In this document: in pieces, positions 10,411 to 23,665 of the stretch
Layout of the letters: each line of letters starts with the position of its first letter
Position numbering within the stretch: the first letter of the stretch is position 1
Origin: Amaranthus tricolor
Lineage: Eukaryota > Streptophyta > Magnoliopsida > Caryophyllales > Amaranthaceae
Assembly: GCF_026212465.1 (NCBI RefSeq)
Contig: NC_080053.1
Coordinates: 3,306,615-3,370,614 of the forward strand
Direction: 5' to 3'
DNA length: 64,000 bases
Program-made: the position numbers and the translations under genes
The notes under the pieces: model-generated
Seen by the model: only the letters and a program-made list of their open reading frames with translations
Told to the model about the DNA's origin: nothing
The model's database searches: none

Positions 10411-10926
10411 TTTCTTTGAATGGTAGAGAAGAAGAGATCTATTCTCCTACACCTAGGGAAAAACCAGATGGAACTTACATAGAAGATGAGGATGGAAACT
10501 TGAGGACCTTTGAAGGAGATATTGAGTCAGAAGAAGAATTGGAGAGGGTGTTACCTGAGGAAGAGCACTATAACCTCATTGTTAGAAGAGTTTTCCACAC
10601 TACACCTAGGACTAAGAAATCAGATCAGAGGGAGAACATCTTCCAAACCAAGTGCAGGGTACAGGGGAAGGTATGTGATCTGATCATTGATGGAGGTAGT
10701 GAGTCAAATTGTATAAGAAAACAGTTGGTGAATGAACTAGGATTAAAGACCAAGCCACACCCCTACCCTTACAAGATGAAGTGGCTGGATAACAAGGCTA
10801 GTGGAGTTGTTGATAGACAGTGTTTAGTCAATCTGACCTTAGGAACATATTCTGATGAGATCTTATGTGATGTGCTGGAAATGGATGCTTGCCACATACT
10901 GCTGGGTAGACCATGGCAGTATTACT
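10411..10926 (+). pseudogene. Ty3/gypsy protease region, truncated at 10926
   Basis: The frame is open from about 10416. After an acidic linker it encodes the retropepsin region: CDLIIDGGSESNC (active-site aspartate in DGG, a variant of the usual D-S/T-G), then WLDNKASG and [11 protein letters not shown] near the end. The homologous element at 29389-36000 continues after GRPWQY into reverse transcriptase, but here the next base positions are unrelated. All of reverse transcriptase, RNase H, integrase and the 3' LTR are missing. Confidence 0.8.
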
Positions 10927-11411
10927 AATTTGATACAAAATTAAGGCTGGATAGAGCCTTTATGATGTAAGGATTAATGTTGTTCCAAAGGTTGGCTTGA
11001 TATTATCTTCAGAAACTTCAGGCGATGACAACAAAGGCCTCAAATGATCACAATCAGTCCAAGAAATGACTTCTTGAACTGGTGAGGGTGATGATTGGTT
11101 ATCTTGGTTCCTTTCTCTAATATACCAATTAATCTGGCACAATACAAAGTCTTCCAAACTTTGATTGTAGGTTTCCTTAGAGAGTCCAAGTTGTTCCACA
11201 ACTCTTTGTTCTATAAATAACTCCATCATTTCCCTACTTCATTGCATCCAAACTCCATCATTTTCCTACTTCATTGTATCCAAACTCCATCATTCTTGTT
11301 CTAGTTAATCAATTTTGAAGGTAACATTATGTTAGTATTATTCTCAATTTATAAATGTTAATATTATTTTTGAATGTTTACTTATGTTAATATATCATTT
11401 GTGTTCCCTAG
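10927..11411 (+). promoter_or_regulatory. Upstream region and leader of the GRF zinc-finger gene
   Basis: After the retroelement break at about 10926 the sequence changes. A TATAAATA box at about 11212-11219 is followed by two to three imperfect repeats of CATCCAAACTCCATCATT (11225-11300), then a likely leader intron (donor after GAAG at about 11319, acceptor CCCTAG at 11411) ending right at the ATG. On the minus strand an 89-codon frame (10960-11229, containing VEQLGLSKETYNQSLEDF) is open; it looks protein-like but I cannot name it. Confidence 0.4.
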
Positions 11412-11708
11412 ATGTCACAGAAGTATTGTATTGAAGAGCTTTGTGATTGTGGTTATGAAGTTGAGATTAATACAGATTGTAGCGACGTCGATCCTGACCG
11501 TGATTTTGTTGCGTGTCCTTTCTATTTGGAGGAAGGATTGGCGTGCACGTACTTTAGGTGGGTTGCTCCGAAGTGTACCAAATCGCTTGAAAAGGAAAAA
11601 CAAGAGCTTAAAGTTGAGGTATTTAATCTCAAGAGACATATAGATGATATGGAACATAGGAAAGAAGAGACTGAAAGGATTATGAGAAAGTTGAAGAAGC
11701 CATCTTAG
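11412..11708 (+). CDS. Small GRF-type zinc finger protein with C-terminal coiled coil
   Basis: 98 residues. Residues 11-54 match the GRF zinc finger pattern: C-x-C near residue 11 (CDCG), then FVACPFY, then CTYFRWV, giving the conserved cysteines and the aromatic FxW. Residues 60-96 are charged and heptad-like (EKEKQELKVEVFNLKRHIDD), a probable coiled coil. GRF fingers bind single-stranded nucleic acid in larger DNA-repair proteins; short plant versions like this are often transposon-associated. The frame is complete, with an ATG placed directly after a good splice acceptor. It is divergently oriented to the plant-mobile-domain gene and may be cargo of the same Mutator-like element. Function is inferred from the motif only. 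Confidence 0.65.
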   Translation: MSQKYCIEELCDCGYEVEINTDCSDVDPDRDFVACPFYLEEGLACTYFRWVAPKCTKSLEKEKQELKVEVFNLKRHIDDMEHRKEETERIMRKLKKPS

Positions 11709-12038
11709 TTAGCGACGGTGGTTTAACTTAACGAATGAATTATGTAATTTGATATGGTTTCGTTGAACATGAATGGAATTGTGTTGAATTTTCGAGAGCA
11801 TTTCCCCTATTTGAATATGATTGTGTGTTTGATTTTGATTAAATACATACTTAATTCTTGGCGGAATGTTCATCGCCAAAAACTCTGAGTAATTAACATC
11901 ATTTCATTCATAATAAACATGTGATAATACGATAAAAATATATACATCTAAACATAAATTACAAATTATACATAAAAGTCCAAATGTTACAAGTATTCAA
12001 TATGTATAAATGTTCAATATATAAACAGTATACTAATG
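11709..12038. other. AT-rich interval between two convergent genes
   Basis: Probable 3' untranslated DNA of the GRF gene (+) and of the plant-mobile-domain gene (-). No repeat or reading frame recognised. Confidence 0.4.
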
Positions 12039-14070
12039 CTAATCCTCCTCTTGTACCCTGTCTAACTGTGATGGTTTTCGACGCGTTCTACGATAGTAAG
12101 AAGCCGTCGCATGACGCTCGGGTAGGGGAGGTGATTGATAGTGGGATGATCCAGCACCCTGGGAGGACCCGACACCATAGTCGGGGCACGTTAAGTCTAC
12201 CTCCTCAAGATGAACGTCAGAATGATGAGGAGATGACCCCTGCTCGTACATAGTGGAGTCGGGCACAGCGACTTCTGGAATGAAGTGCTGAAACTGTGTC
12301 CCTAGGAGTATGCCTTGGGCAATCTCCCGTACAGGCTCCTCTTGGGTGGAGCTGATGACAGATGCAATGCCCTGTGCCTGCATTACGACTGATGTATTAA
12401 TGTAATGTATAACATGTAAGTTCAATGCATAATAATCAACGTTGAAGAATACTTACAAATTGTGTCATCGTCAGTGCTGCGGGAGCGTACTAGGCTGCCG
12501 CAATGATACCTCGTGGTGTCATCCATCGACGAGTGATGGAGAGGAACCATGACATGTAATCCGCCGAAGTAGGTGCGCCTACTGCCTCGATTGGCGCACC
12601 TTGGGTCAGCAGCTCTAGCATGTGCTCCCAACGAGCTACATGGCGCCAGTTGACCTCCATCCAGTTCTTGGGCTCTCGACCCTTGCGTGAGCTGTGATAG
12701 AGAACAGCCACTGTGTCACAAGGCGGTGGGATGCCCTGTACCATCCCAAATTGGCGCAGTATGCGCTCAGGGAGATGAACTTTGACTATGTCGAAGCATA
12801 TCAACGGTACAGAGGCTCTCCATGCCCCTGACAACATACCTGAGTGCTGAGGCAATGCAGCATATGCCTCAGTGGGGTAAGGGTCCCATAGAAACTATAG
12901 GTGAAAATGTAATTAAATAAATGATATTTACACATATATGATAGTTACAAATATAGTAATTAATAAATGATCTTTACCTGGTCAACTCGAAGTAGATCGA
13001 ATTGATCACGGTAGAACCCCACGCCTGATCCAGTGTGGGTCCTTGTGCGTCTGTCAAAGGACCACCGCGATCCATACGACACATGTGGGGGTGGAAGAAC
13101 TGGTGGCGCAAATGCACCACGTCCCACACTCCTCATCAGTTGCCCAATGAGGATGTGCTCCCACGCCCAAAGCTATGAATTACAAATATAAGTAAGTAAA
13201 CGAAACATAAGAACATATTAAGAAACAAAGCGTTAATCTCTAAAGTTAGTGTTACCTGGAGGATAATCAGTGGCCCCGCGATCTCCTTCACATTCTTGTG
13301 TGAAGCGTCACAAAGTCTACTGTACATATAGGCTAGGGCTGCAGAATCCCAGCTGTAACCGGAGATGACCTCCCATGGGGCATCAAACAACGTCAAGTAC
13401 AGAAGCTGTACCCTGTTGCCAGTCTTGTCGGAGAACAAGACATCGCCAATCAGATATAAGAGATACGCCCTAGCGTATCTCTCAACGGTAGCCTCATCAG
13501 CACCTTCAGGAAGGTGCGAGAAGTTCTGCGCGAGCCATGTTACGCGCAACGCACTCCCTTTGGCTACCTCTGCGGGAGGTCGGACTCCTAATACCTTATG
13601 CACCATATCTTGCCAACTTTCGCATTGGCGTCCAATGGTGGAGACGACATGCCCCTCAACGGAAAGCCGTGTAAGCACAACTACGTTAAGTAAAGTGACA
13701 GTAGCCTCACCTAGCGGTAGGTGGAAGGTATAGGTCTCTTGGTGCCACCGCTCGACTAAAGCCGTGACTAGCACCCGATCGACTCTCCCATAAGCAATGA
13801 GGTGGAAGTCGTACAACCTCGCTAGCTGAAGGTATGGGATGATCCGTGCATTAATCTCCCACGGAGCAGAGTCGGGATGCTTGGTGTATATGGTCTCTGC
13901 GTCGGACACCTGAACGCAAAGATTATATTAGCATAAAGTTAAAGTATTAAGGCATATACATTCAAAATACTAAGTTGACTAACCTGGACATCCCAGAGTA
14001 CACTGCCCTTATGATCTGCCTGCATCGTCAGCACGCTAGGGTCGCGAGGGCCTGGAGCTGCTGGATCCAT
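12039..14070 (-). pseudogene. Plant mobile domain (MAIN-like) gene, five exons, one in-frame stop
   Basis: Five exons fit with all introns in phase 0: 14070-13984, 13909-13256, 13172-12978, 12894-12457 and 12377-12039, with GT-AG borders. The product would be about 570 residues. It starts MDPAAPGPRDPSVL; exon 2 carries the PMD core (ARLYDFHLIAYGRVD, FHLPLGEATVTLLNVVVLT, YLLYLIGDVLF) and exons 3-4 its C-terminal half (VSYGSRWSFDRR, WMEVNWRHVARW). Exon 5 is a low-complexity tail ending VQEED. PMD proteins of the MAIN/MAIL type act in plant nuclei on gene and transposon silencing; many genomic copies are carried by transposons. A TAG at 12490-12492 interrupts exon 4, 12 codons before its donor, so exon 5 would be lost. 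The gene lies 139 bases downstream of the MuDR transposase on the same strand, suggesting cargo of that element. Confidence 0.8.
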
Positions 14071-14208
14071 CTCTTCTGCAATTCAACAATAACTAAGTTG
14101 TAGTTAAGATTATACGTAAAAAGAGTTAAGAAATAATCAAATTGTTTATTTATGTTATTTATTTGTTTCCATAGTCCTTTTGTTTATATACTCAAATACA
14201 GATATTGT

Positions 14209-16660
14209 TTACCTTGACGTGCAAATTCTAGTGTTGTGACCTTCACTACTACACCGTCGACAAGCATTGCGTGTCCTTGATCCTTCGTCCATCTCGTTGG
14301 TGATCCTTCTTGACTTAGGTCTTCCTAGACAACGAATGTGATCTGGATCGTGTAACACCTCAACACCGGTGTATTGAGGCCATGACCTCTTATCAATCAA
14401 CGACATGAATATGGATTCGTATGTATTAACATAGCTCTGGGTAGTGTAGCAAGAGTCTACAAAATGCTCATACGATAAGTTTCTTTTAATACAGACGGCA
14501 AGAACATGAGAACAAGGTAAGTGATATATGGAGGGTTTGTTACAAGTGCATTTTATTGCTCTTAAATACACACTTTGTATTTTACCACCCTTGGCGGATC
14601 CTCTATTACCACGTCCAGTCTTAACTTGAAAAAGTCCTCGTTTGTAATCAAATGCGACAATCTCTTGATAGTTTGCCTTCTCAGTATTACGAGTGATAAT
14701 TTTTGTGGCGTGTGACGTGTACTTACTTCCCCCAACTAGCCATGCATTTGCATTCTCACGTCTTTTAACAAAGTAATCATTAACACGGTAGAAGGTGAAC
14801 TCCACAAGAGTAGTTATAGGCAGGAAATGTACACCCTTCATCACGTTATTAAATACTTTGGCTAAGTTGGTATTAGTCACACCGTACCTATACCCTCCAT
14901 CATGACATACTGACCATTTACACATATCACCAACTTGATCAATCCAAAAAAGAGCTTCTCGATTAGCAACACCAATAGCCTTCAATCCTTCGATGACTTT
15001 ATTTGGTTGTCTTTGCTCTGCAGTCCTTCCAAACATCTTCTTCAACTTCACATTACCCATTTGACGATTGAAGTTACTTAACAAATGCCGCAAGCAAAAC
15101 CTATAATGGCCATTTGGAGGTTGCCATTCTGGCTCCTCCATGGTTGCTAGAATGCCCGCATATCTATCAGAAATAACACATAAACCTGGACTATGCATCA
15201 CATGCTTACGAACACACACCATAAACCAAGACCACGCCGCTATGCATTCTTTCTCTACCAAAGCAAAGGCAAGCGGGAATATTCCCTAGTTCCCATCTTT
15301 AGCAATCGCAGTTAACAACGTATGACGATACTTACCATACAAATGTGTTCCGTCAATGGCAATAAGGGGTTTGGAATACCTGAACCCCTCAATACTAGGT
15401 TTAAAAGCCCAGAACACACGTTGGAAAGTTCTAATACTAGGACGGACGTACACACCAACATCATTGTCTTCCTTAAAGAACCACTCAACTACAGTCCCAG
15501 GGTTAGAAACTTGCATTGCTTTGAAGAAGCGTGGAAGGAGAGGATAAGAATCTTCCCATGTCCCATAGATGGAAAGAAGGGCTTGTTGTTTAGCACACCA
15601 TGCTCGCTTATAGATCACTTCGACACCAAATTGGTCTTTGACCATTTGTCGGACCACAAAGACCTTAATTGATGGATCTTCAGCAACACAGTTTCTAATA
15701 AGATTGTTAATCACGGAAGATGTCAAATGAATGTGTCCAGCTGACACATTTTCAGTACTTAATACACAACCCCCATGCTTCCCTTTATATGTAACAATCT
15801 CCCATGAAGGTGAATAGGAGCTCTTCCTAGCCCTAAGCCTCCAAGCACACCCTCTCTTACACTTCAAGGTGAGCACGGTTTGATTTGAAGTCTCAGTTCG
15901 GTACTCAACGTTCCTAAGAATATGATACAACCTAACAGCGTCCAACAAGGCGTCCTTGTTATCAAACATCATACCCTTTAAACTCTTCTTCATCGGTGTA
16001 CGTTGTATCACATGCCCAAGACCTCCAAGAGTTGTCCTCAACGTGTTCGTCTAGAGGGGGAACTAGTGCATAAGGTGTAGGAGCAACGATTGTTGGAATG
16101 TTGCCTAAGGTCATGTCATTAGCTAGAGCCTCCTCGTCAACACCCACATCGTCCTCAAAAGGAGCTTCAACGAATTCATTACTCTCACTATTAACATCAT
16201 CCCAAGGCTCATTTGTATTTTCTAAGTTAAAAGTATCATCATTAGAAGGAGAAGAGGAATATGGCATAATGGGATTTTGGGTTTCTTGGGTAGGGAAGGG
16301 CGTAGGAGAAGGAGCAGAAGAAGTTACATTCAGGAATGCATTTATTTCTACAACATTGACATCATGATTCCCTAGGGGTACCTCTTCTACATATAACTCT
16401 AAAGAAGGAATAGAGGTAGATTTTGAATACTCCCACATTGCATCTATAGCCTCCTCATCCTCAACCGGAAGAGCTAACAATTCTCCACTCATATTATACT
16501 TAAAACTTACATTAATATTACTTCTTGTAGTGTCAATGCCAATCTTAGAGCATATAAGATGTTTAAATTCATTCAAATCCATGTTTGAGTTGCATGCAAA
16601 CAGTTTACGTCTTCCCCCAACATACTTAACATTGCTACCACTTGATTGAATTGAACCATT
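14209..16660 (-). pseudogene. MuDR-type (MULE) transposase, one frameshift and one nonsense codon
   Basis: Read from 16660 down: an open stretch ending YVGGRRKLFACNSN leads into MDLNEFKHLICSKIG (PB1-like N-terminus), an acidic linker, the MuDR DNA-binding region (GMMFDNKDALLDAVRLYHI, a CKRGCAWRLRA zinc motif), the catalytic domain (first aspartate in LIAIDGTHLYGKY, second in VISDRYAG), a SWIM zinc finger (CTCNKPSIYHLPCSH) and a C-terminal zinc knuckle (CRRCSSEGHNTRIC). The frame shifts near 15974-15981, after EEEFK. TAG at 15286-15288 interrupts the catalytic domain at AIAKDGN/GIFPLAFAL. An acceptor-like TTTTTAG before 16660 means an upstream coding exon is probably missing from this model. 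The order of domains is that of a complete MULE transposase, so it was intact until recently. Confidence 0.85.
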
Positions 16661-17460
16661 CTAAAAACATACAACAGTCACACGAAATGAAGCCATTTCT
16701 ACAACAATACATACAAAATCATCATCACCAAGTTCATAAATATATACATAAATAACAACATTGATTAAAATTAAGGTTTACATTCAAACATTCTCTAAAT
16801 TAAACTCAAATTTAGGATTTGCATTCAAACATTCTCTACATTAAACTCAAACATTTTCTACATTAAATTCATGAACAAACAACCTCATTACGAAGATCAT
16901 GGCAAATAACAAGTACATTTGACATATTCATAGAGTTTAAGTGTAAATAACCATTATAAATGACATACATTTTAAAATCAACAAGAACTAAAAAATTTAT
17001 AATAAAAATGTACCTTAATAAGTTGTAGATCAACAAGAAATACTAAATTGCAAGTTTATGAACCTGCATTTATATCAAAATTCATGAACATTTTGTGAAC
17101 CCTAATTTTCGAAAAATGACGAAAAACACAAAAAAATAGTACCTTAAGTGAACGTAGGAAGATGAGAGAACTAATTACTAGTAGAAACTTGGAATTTGAT
17201 GAGGCAAATTGAAGGATTGAAATTGATTTTAATGGTGGAAAGAAGATGGAGATTTTCGTAGGTTTTGAGTAAAAAAAGTCGCAAATGAAAAATGAAATGA
17301 GGAAGAAGGAAACTGGAAAATATAACAGGCCTTAAGTCGCTGTTAGCAACAGCGACATAAGGGTTTGACCAGTCAACCCTTATGTCGCTGTTACTAACAG
17401 CGACTTGAGGCTTGACTAAATTTTTGACCATTTATACTTAATTCGCTGTTAGTAAGTGTG
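16661..17460 (-). other. 5' region of the MULE transposase, AT-rich, with leader
   Basis: On the minus strand, a donor-like AAG/GTACTA near 17144 and the acceptor at 16661 would remove most of this interval as a leader intron. The leader itself (17150-17300) is C/T-rich on the coding strand. The distal end holds the palindromic repeats described separately. No further gene was seen. Confidence 0.35.
17334..17406. repeat. Nested palindrome, probable MULE terminal or subterminal repeat
   Basis: Two arms of about 36 bases each: AAGTCGCTGTTAGCAACAGC at the left and its near reverse complement ending GACTT at the right. Each arm contains its own smaller palindrome GTCGCTGTTA(G/C)(C/T)AACAGCGAC. 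A further half-site (TTCGCTGTTAGTAAG) follows at 17441-17455. The position upstream of the transposase fits a MULE terminal region. The matching other end was not located. Confidence 0.6.
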
Positions 17461-17708
17461 GCTATCTACCAGGCCTAGCTTCGGGTGTACGGAAGCTTAT
17501 GTTGGGAATAAAGTTTGAACGAAGCTTGGTTTTTGAAAAAAGTTGTTAAATAATCTTATTTTTTTCAAATATTCTTAGAAATAGGAGGGCAGCCCAGGCC
17601 CATAATGACATTTCAGTATTTCACACGCTAACACGTAAGTCGCTAACCCTAAATCTAATTCAATCCCAGAGTGTTGGTTCCCCATTATCCGCCGCAACAA
17701 TTCTTACT
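17461..17708 (+). other. Single-copy-looking interval between MULE and foldback element
   Basis: Holds no reading frame of note. The last 100 bases (CCCATTATCCGCCGCAACAA and neighbours) are less AT-rich and could be host promoter DNA. Confidence 0.25.
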
Positions 17709-18163
17709 TGAGACTGTCTTTTCTAAAGACAGTTCTCAAAAGCCCAGCCCATTAGGATAATTTAAAAAAAAAACTAACGCGCGTGTAACTGTAATTGTAA
17801 TGTGAAAAGTTACATTTGGGGTTATAACAATATTTATTTGGGATTATAACATAATATATTTGGTATTATACCAGTATATATTTGAGGTTTATAACATAAT
17901 TTATTTTTGATTATAACACAATATATTTGAAGTTATAACAATATATATATTTGAGGTTATAACATAATATATATAGGGTTATAACAACATATATTTATAG
18001 TTATAACTTAATATATTTGAGGTTATAACATAATATATTTAGAGTTGTAACAATGTATATTTGAAGTAATAATATAATATATATATATATATGGAGTTAT
18101 AATAACATATATTTGGGGTTATAACATAATATATTCGATGTTATAAAAATACTATACCTTCAA

Positions 18164-20943
<2,780 letters not shown>

Positions 20944-21290
20944 TTCAAACACAGACCATTATATACTGAGCTATATATTATGTTATAACCCCAAATCTAA
21001 TATGTTATAACCACAAATATATGTTGTTATAACCTTATATATATTATGTTATAACCTCAAATATATATATTGTTATAGTTTCAAATATATTATGTTATAA
21101 CCCCAAATAAATTATGTTGTAATCCTCAAATATATACTGGTATAACATCAAATATATTATGTTATAACCCCAAATAAATGTTGTTATAACTCTAAATACA
21201 TTATGTGACTTTTCAGATTATAATTACACGCGCATCAGTCTTTTTTTTTTGAAATTAACATAATGGGCTGGACTTTTGAAAACGTCTTTT

Positions 21291-21440
21291 GTTCTGTCCT
21301 TCTTCCTCTTTCATCTCACTTTCATTTTCCTGTCCTTCTTTCATTCTGATTCCGCCTCCAATCTCTCCCCAACCCTTCTTCTTCTTCTTCTTCAAATCTC
21401 TTCAACATCAACCTTGAGTTTTAGATCTTTCTACTCTTCA
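21291..21440 (+). promoter_or_regulatory. C/T-rich leader with splice donor, probable 5' exon of a host gene
   Basis: Strongly pyrimidine-rich sequence with CTT repeats (21378-21393) ends in CTTCAAG/GTTAGT, a good donor at 21440/21441. This is the usual look of a plant 5' untranslated first exon. It could belong to the TSR2-like gene 2.7 kb downstream, with two MITE-type elements in the leader intron, but the connection is not demonstrated. Confidence 0.35.
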
Positions 21441-21662
21441 AGGTTAGTTCATTGATTTTCGTTTAATCTCTATTAACTTTTGCGATTTGTATTGATTTTT
21501 ATTTTTATTTTTATTTTTATTTTTTTTTTCGTTTTTATGAGTTTGCTTTACTGATTTTCGTTAGGGTTATTGATTTTCGTTAGTTTAATCTCTTTTATGT
21601 TTGTGTTAATTTAATGATTTACTTCTAGGGTTTATTAATTTTTGTTTTTCGCTTAAGTTTAA

Positions 21663-22402
21663 TGAAAAATTGTCAAAAAATACCTATAAAATTTAACGTT
21701 TTGTCAAAAAGTACCTAGAACAAATATTTTTTGTCAAAAGTACCAAAAAAAAAAATGATTTATTTATCATCAAATACCTAATAACTACTGCCGTCAAATT
21801 TCTATTACTAGGAGTGATGTACATGACCAGCAGTAGTTCAGTAAATTTTCATCAAAATCTCGAAAAATTCATATTAGAGGAAAAACCTACCATTCAACAC
21901 CCCAAATAAACCTGCGATCATTTTTGATGTAAGGAATTAAAAGGCCCAATTGAGATCAATAATATTACTGAATTGCTTAATGAATCGCAACTTAGGGTTT
22001 TTAATAGGCAAAATCGAATTGGGGATAAACACTTGTCAGCAGAATGAGTTGCAAGATTAATTTATCATCTAAATTAAAATGACCAATTTAAAAGAAGCAA
22101 TTGAGGAAGAACCAAAAGGTACAATATTTGGGGCTTTTAATCGAAAAGGAATGAAAAGAATGTGATAGAAGTAGAAATAATGAAATGTTTAACGTTCTTT
22201 TGGCTCAAGTGTTCTTTTGTTCAAGGTTTTAATGGGCATATGAGTATTACATGTCTTACTAACGTTAGAGTTAACGGAAACATGAAAATGTACTATTTGA
22301 CAAATAAATTAAATTTTTTTAGGTAGTTCTTGACAAAAATTTTTGTTCTAGGTACTTTTTGACAAAATACAAATTGTAAAGGTATTTACTAACATTTTTT
22401 TC
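21663..22402. mobile_element. 740-bp MITE with 9-bp target duplication (MULE-type)
   Basis: TAAGTTTAA occurs at 21654-21662 and again at 22403-22411. Between them the ends are inverted copies: left TGAAAAATTGTCAAAAAATA with TTTTGTCAAAAAGTACCTAG further in, right the complementary CTAGGTACTTTTTGACAAAA. Arm similarity extends over roughly 100 bases. The interior has no reading frame. A 9-bp duplication with long inverted repeats points to a Mutator-related MITE. Confidence 0.7.
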
Positions 22403-22689
22403 TAAGTTTAAGCTATTAAGTTTTTCGATTTACTTCTAGGGTTTACAGATATACTTCTAGGGTTTATTGATTTTCAAGTTTAAGCTATTAAGTTTATTGA
22501 TTTTGAATTGAACATTATGTTTATTTTGAAGAACATTATGTTTGGTATTCTGAAAGACTTTGTTTAGTAATTTGGTTAGACTTTGCTATTTTGAAGAACA
22601 TTATGCTTAGTGTTATGTATTAATATTTTTTGTAAGACATTTACAACTTGCTATAAATTATTGTAATTATGTTCAAAATGCTATTTGGT

Positions 22690-22861
22690 GCCAAGCCAAA
22701 AATTTGGTTAGGTGGTTTGGATTCAGTCTATAAAAGTAAATTGCGGTTCGGTCTAGAAACAAATTTGTTTTGGATTTGATTTGAAAATATGAAAATCGAA
22801 TAAAATTCGGTTTGGTTGGTTTTGGTATAAGTCCAAACCATTGACCAAACTTTCATCCCTA
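22690..22861. mobile_element. hAT-like fragment related to 3367-3582
   Basis: Shares GGTTCGGTCTAGAAA, GAAAATCGAATAAAAT and GTCCAAAC with the palindrome-arm fragment and ends in CATCCCTA. Both termini are degenerate. Confidence 0.4.
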
Positions 22862-23590
22862 TCTATCATGCTAATCTGATTTAAAATAAAAAAATAAAAT
22901 TGAACCCATTTTAGTGCATAATATATGCGTTAGATGTAGTTCCATGAAACAACTGCTATACTCAATGTATGATAGGTGCATTAAATCTCCATACTTTGTA
23001 AAAGAATGAAATATACTACCCTAATAATGCATAAACAGTGTGTTAATATAAAAAAACATACTTTTACCTCTGACATATTGACGGGGAAGTTTAACGCGGC
23101 GAATGCTGATTAGCACCGTCGGTGATGCTCTTGATGGATGCGTCAATGGGTGGCTGCTTGTCAGTGATATCATGGGTGGCAGCATTTGTGGCTGCTATGG
23201 TGGTCGGTGCTGATGGCTTGGTAGTGAAGGTGAAGGTGTTTGATGTGGATGGAGAAATGGTGAAAGGGGTGGAGAGAGATAATGGTGGTAGTTTTAGAGA
23301 AGGAGAGGGAGTAGTTTAGGTGTTGACCATTAAGGGGGTAAATTGGGAATTATATGTTAATGAGTTGAACACGGTTGCAGAATTAGCATATTCTATGCCG
23401 ACATTAAGTACTTCACAAAATTACTGGGCGAAGAAAGTTCTAAAAATTTTTGGTACTAGTAGACAAAAAGATTGGGGAAAAGTTGAGATCATTAAATATG
23501 AAATAGGCGACCAATTAGTAATTTTTTTATAAAAATAAAATTTGGGGAGCCTTTTATGCCACCAAAACTGAAAACCCTAGGATATTGGCG
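22862..23590. other. Interval without a recognised gene
   Basis: Two short open frames on the plus strand are present: 23122-23319, G/T-rich and low in information; and 23320-23532, more protein-like, containing NWELYVNELNTVAELAY. Neither is recognised and no splice context supports them. Confidence 0.25.
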
Positions 23591-23665
23591 ATGGTTCCCC
23601 AATTCGCCTCACTCACTCCTATTGGCAGCTACTCTCACAACCTGCGATCTCCTCACTCCATTCTT
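23591..23665 (+). other. Candidate upstream exon of the TSR2-like gene
   Basis: ATG at 23591 opens 25 codons (MVPQFASLTPIGSYSHNLRS and on) ending at a good donor CTT/GTATGT. An acceptor TCTTTAG at 24128 would join it in phase to GTGTTGAACATT and the main ATG at 24141. It could be an N-terminal extension or only a leader exon with an upstream reading frame. Confidence 0.3.

Noticed and set aside
13365..13733. 122-residue plus-strand frame
   Set aside because: It is antisense to PMD exon 2, which has well-supported borders and recognisable domain motifs.
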